Below are positions 14,863 through 16,355 of a stretch of DNA of 16,355 bases, in pieces. The position numbers were made by a program, and so were the translations under genes. Source of the DNA: Flavobacteriales bacterium UBA1995 (GTDB taxonomy: Bacteria; Bacteroidota; Bacteroidia; Flavobacteriales_D; Sanyastnellaceae); contig DDCX01000076.1 in assembly GCA_002336475.1 (NCBI GenBank), positions 12,089 through 28,443 on the forward strand. The letters are read 5' to 3'. The notes under the pieces were generated by a model. The model worked only from the letters and a program-made list of their open reading frames with translations, was not told where the DNA came from and did no database searches. The number at the start of each line of letters is the position of its first letter. Positions within the stretch are counted from its first letter, which is position 1.

Positions 14863-15654
14863 TCAGACCCCATCCATCATCCTGCCTAACCCTCCGAGTA
14901 CGCTCCCCTCGCCTTTGGATTTCCCTCCGATCGAAGGAGCATTCATGAGAATCCGGTCTGCCAATCGGCTAAAAGGCAAACTTTGCAGCCACACCGTACC
15001 CTGGCCTCGAAGCGTCGCCAAAAACAATCCCTCTCCTCCAAACAACATGCTCTTCAAGCCGCCAGCAGCCTCGATGTCATAAGAAACAGTCGCGTCAAAA
15101 GCCACAATGCAACCGGTATCCACGCGGAGGGTTTCTCCATTCAATTCACGCTTGACAACCGTTCCTCCAGCGTGCAAGAAGGCCAATCCATCACCCTGCA
15201 ACTTTTGAAGGATGAACCCTTCACCTCCGAAGAATCCTGCACCGAGCTTTTTATTAAAGGCCATGCTCACAGAGGTGCCCATCGCAGCGCACAGAAAAGC
15301 GTCTTTTTGGCACAACAAATCACCGCCGAGGGCGGCAAGGTCCACGGGAACAATCTTGCCGGGATACGGAGCAGCAAAGGCCACCTTCCGCTTCATCACT
15401 CCCCGGTTCGTGAAATGCGTCATGAACAAGCTTTCGCCGGTGAGCATGCGCTTGCCTGCGCCGAACAGCTTGCCCAGCATCCCTTGGTTGGCCTCCGAGC
15501 CATCGCCCATTCGGGTTTCGAAAGCAATGTCCTCTTCCATCCAGTTCATCGCACCCGCTTCTGCAATGACAGTCTCCTGAGGGTCCAACTCTACCTCTAC
15601 CGTTTGAAGGTCATCGCCATGGATGCGGTAATCTATTTCGTCGCTGTGCTTCAT
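14863..15654 (-). CDS. AIM24 / TIGR00266 family protein
   Basis: This is a 263-residue protein read from ATG 15654. The frame stays open to 15732, but that longer start would overlap the divergent peptidase gene and adds a basic, unconserved stretch. Recognisable family features are [17 protein letters not shown] (about residues 28-44), a middle LFMTHFTN…[21 protein letters not shown] region, [19 protein letters not shown] with FLHAGG (about 138-165), and the second glycine-rich strand pair [18 protein letters not shown] with GTVWLQSLP (about 202-230). This matches AIM24/DUF124 (PF01987; TIGR00266), a beta-barrel fold found in bacteria and in yeast mitochondrial Aim24. The biochemical role in bacteria is not established. 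The C-terminal tail is Gly/Ser/Lys-rich, as is usual. No signal peptide is seen, so it is probably cytoplasmic or peripheral. It is transcribed in the same direction as the giant gene, 150 bases upstream of it. Confidence 0.9.
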   Translation of the reverse strand: MKHSDEIDYRIHGDDLQTVEVELDPQETVIAEAGAMNWMEEDIAFETRMGDGSEANQGMLGKLFGAGKRMLTGESLFMTHFTNRGVMKRKVAFAAPYPGKIVPVDLAALGGDLLCQKDAFLCAAMGTSVSMAFNKKLGAGFFGGEGFILQKLQGDGLAFLHAGGTVVKRELNGETLRVDTGCIVAFDATVSYDIEAAGGLKSMLFGGEGLFLATLRGQGTVWLQSLPFSRLADRILMNAPSIGGKSKGEGSVLGGLGRMMDGV

Positions 15655-15683
15655 GTCGTCTAATTTGCCACCCGATTCACAAC
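15655..15683. promoter_or_regulatory. 29-bp divergent intergenic region
   Basis: It separates the starts of the AIM24-like (-) and peptidase (+) genes. TAATTTG at 15661-15667 resembles a -7 element for the peptidase gene but is one base short of TAnnTTTG, and no well-placed TTG is seen. Neither gene has a clear Shine-Dalgarno sequence. Promoters probably reach into the opposite coding regions. Confidence 0.3.
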
Positions 15684-16355
15684 ATGCGAAATTTGATTTT
15701 CCCCATTGCCGCAGTCCTCGTTTGGGCTTCATGCGGCACCGCTCCTCAACCCGATTCCATGACAGGCTTCAAATACCCGGAAACCCGCACCGAGGAGGTC
15801 ACAGACACTTATTTCGGAACTGCAGTAGCAGACCCGTACCGGTGGCTTGAAGACGACCGCAGCGAGGAGACCGGTGCTTGGGTTGAGGCCCAAAACGCCG
15901 TGACGCGCGGTCATTTGGACGCCATCCCCTTCCGCAACGCCATCCGCGACCGCTACGAGCAGATCTTCAACTACGAGAAGGTCGGCGCCCCCCGGAAGAT
16001 TGGCGACCGCTACTACATCAGCAAGAACGACGGCCTGCAAAACCAAAGCGTCTGGTACGTCCGCGACGGCCTCGATGGCGAGGACCAAGTTTTCCTCGAC
16101 CCCAATACCTTGAGCGAGGACGGTACCGTTACCGCCAGCCTCTCCAGTGCCTCCGATGACGACAAGTACATCGTGGTCATGCGCAACGCCGCCGGCAGCG
16201 ACTGGCAGGAGATCCGCGTGATGGACCTCGAGACCGGTGAAGAAACCGGCGACGTGCTCGAGTGGGTCAAGTTCTCCGGCGCCAGCTGGGTCGGCGACGG
16301 CTTTTACTACAGCCGCTACCCCGCCCCCGACGGCAGCGAGTTCAGCGCCGAGAAC
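15684..16355 (+). CDS. Prolyl oligopeptidase family (S9A) lipoprotein, N-terminal part
   Basis: ATG 15684 opens a frame that runs without a stop to the window edge (224 residues); a full member is about 700 residues, so the catalytic alpha/beta-hydrolase half with its Ser-Asp-His triad lies outside. The first 17 residues form a hydrophobic signal ending WASC, so Cys17 is a probable lipidation site, although Trp at -3 is unusual for a lipobox. The mature protein begins with the typical S9A opening: [16 protein letters not shown] (about 30-45) then [15 protein letters not shown] (about 49-63). Next come [26 protein letters not shown] strands and [21 protein letters not shown] (about 143-163), as in the Peptidase_S9_N beta-propeller. 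Relatives cleave short peptides after proline. It would act in the periplasm or on the outer membrane. Codon use becomes strongly C/G-ending after the first ~60 codons, unlike its neighbours. Confidence 0.9.
   Translation, partial: MRNLIFPIAAVLVWASCGTAPQPDSMTGFKYPETRTEEVTDTYFGTAVADPYRWLEDDRSEETGAWVEAQNAVTRGHLDAIPFRNAIRDRYEQIFNYEKVGAPRKIGDRYYISKNDGLQNQSVWYVRDGLDGEDQVFLDPNTLSEDGTVTASLSSASDDDKYIVVMRNAAGSDWQEIRVMDLETGEETGDVLEWVKFSGASWVGDGFYYSRYPAPDGSEFSAEN

Noticed and set aside
15655..15732. Upstream ATG at 15732 as the start of the AIM24-like protein
   Set aside because: It would overlap the start and signal peptide of the divergent peptidase gene, and the added residues do not resemble the family.

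Overview
The window suggests a member of the Bacteroidota, probably a marine or aquatic relative of the Flavobacteriales. The evidence is a gliding-motility-type C-terminal domain followed directly by a PorP/SprF-family protein (a type IX secretion, T9SS, signature), a giant secreted Cys/Asp-rich repeat protein, starts without a clear Shine-Dalgarno sequence, and a promoter candidate of the Bacteroidota TTG/TAnnTTTG type. The species cannot be told from the sequence.

Layout: 1-372 (+) is the 3' end of a large surface protein whose final domain is the T9SS/gliding-associated C-terminal type. It overlaps by 4 bases a PorP/SprF-like outer-membrane protein (369-1463, +). A hairpin at 1475-1513 lies between this pair and a convergent giant gene (1540-14712, -). 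That gene fills 80% of the window and encodes 4390 residues. A 150-base intergenic stretch with a promoter candidate separates it from an AIM24/TIGR00266-family gene (14863-15654, -). That gene is divergent, by 29 bases, from a prolyl-oligopeptidase-family lipoprotein gene (15684 to the window edge, +).

The giant protein is the centre of interest. After a signal peptide it has five copies of a ~185-residue domain I cannot assign to a named family. Each copy is followed by an array of ~24-residue repeats with two fixed cysteines (hand count 9, 16, 33, 50 and 5, about 113 in all). The arrays are interrupted by 12 EF-hand/thrombospondin-3-like acidic linkers, one cupredoxin-like domain that has lost two copper ligands, and two dockerin-like EF-hand units at the C-terminus. 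Extra cysteines occur in matched pairs: an ACN variant of the repeat always comes with an extra cysteine after that repeat, and domain copies 2-5, but not copy 1, are bracketed by an additional cysteine on each side. I infer a long, Ca2+-binding, disulfide-stapled extracellular fibre, perhaps an adhesin. Its partner and export route are unknown, and no standard T9SS C-terminal domain is visible.

The + strand pair is probably a T9SS substrate and its dedicated outer-membrane partner. The AIM24-like and peptidase genes look like ordinary neighbours with no evident functional link to the giant protein.
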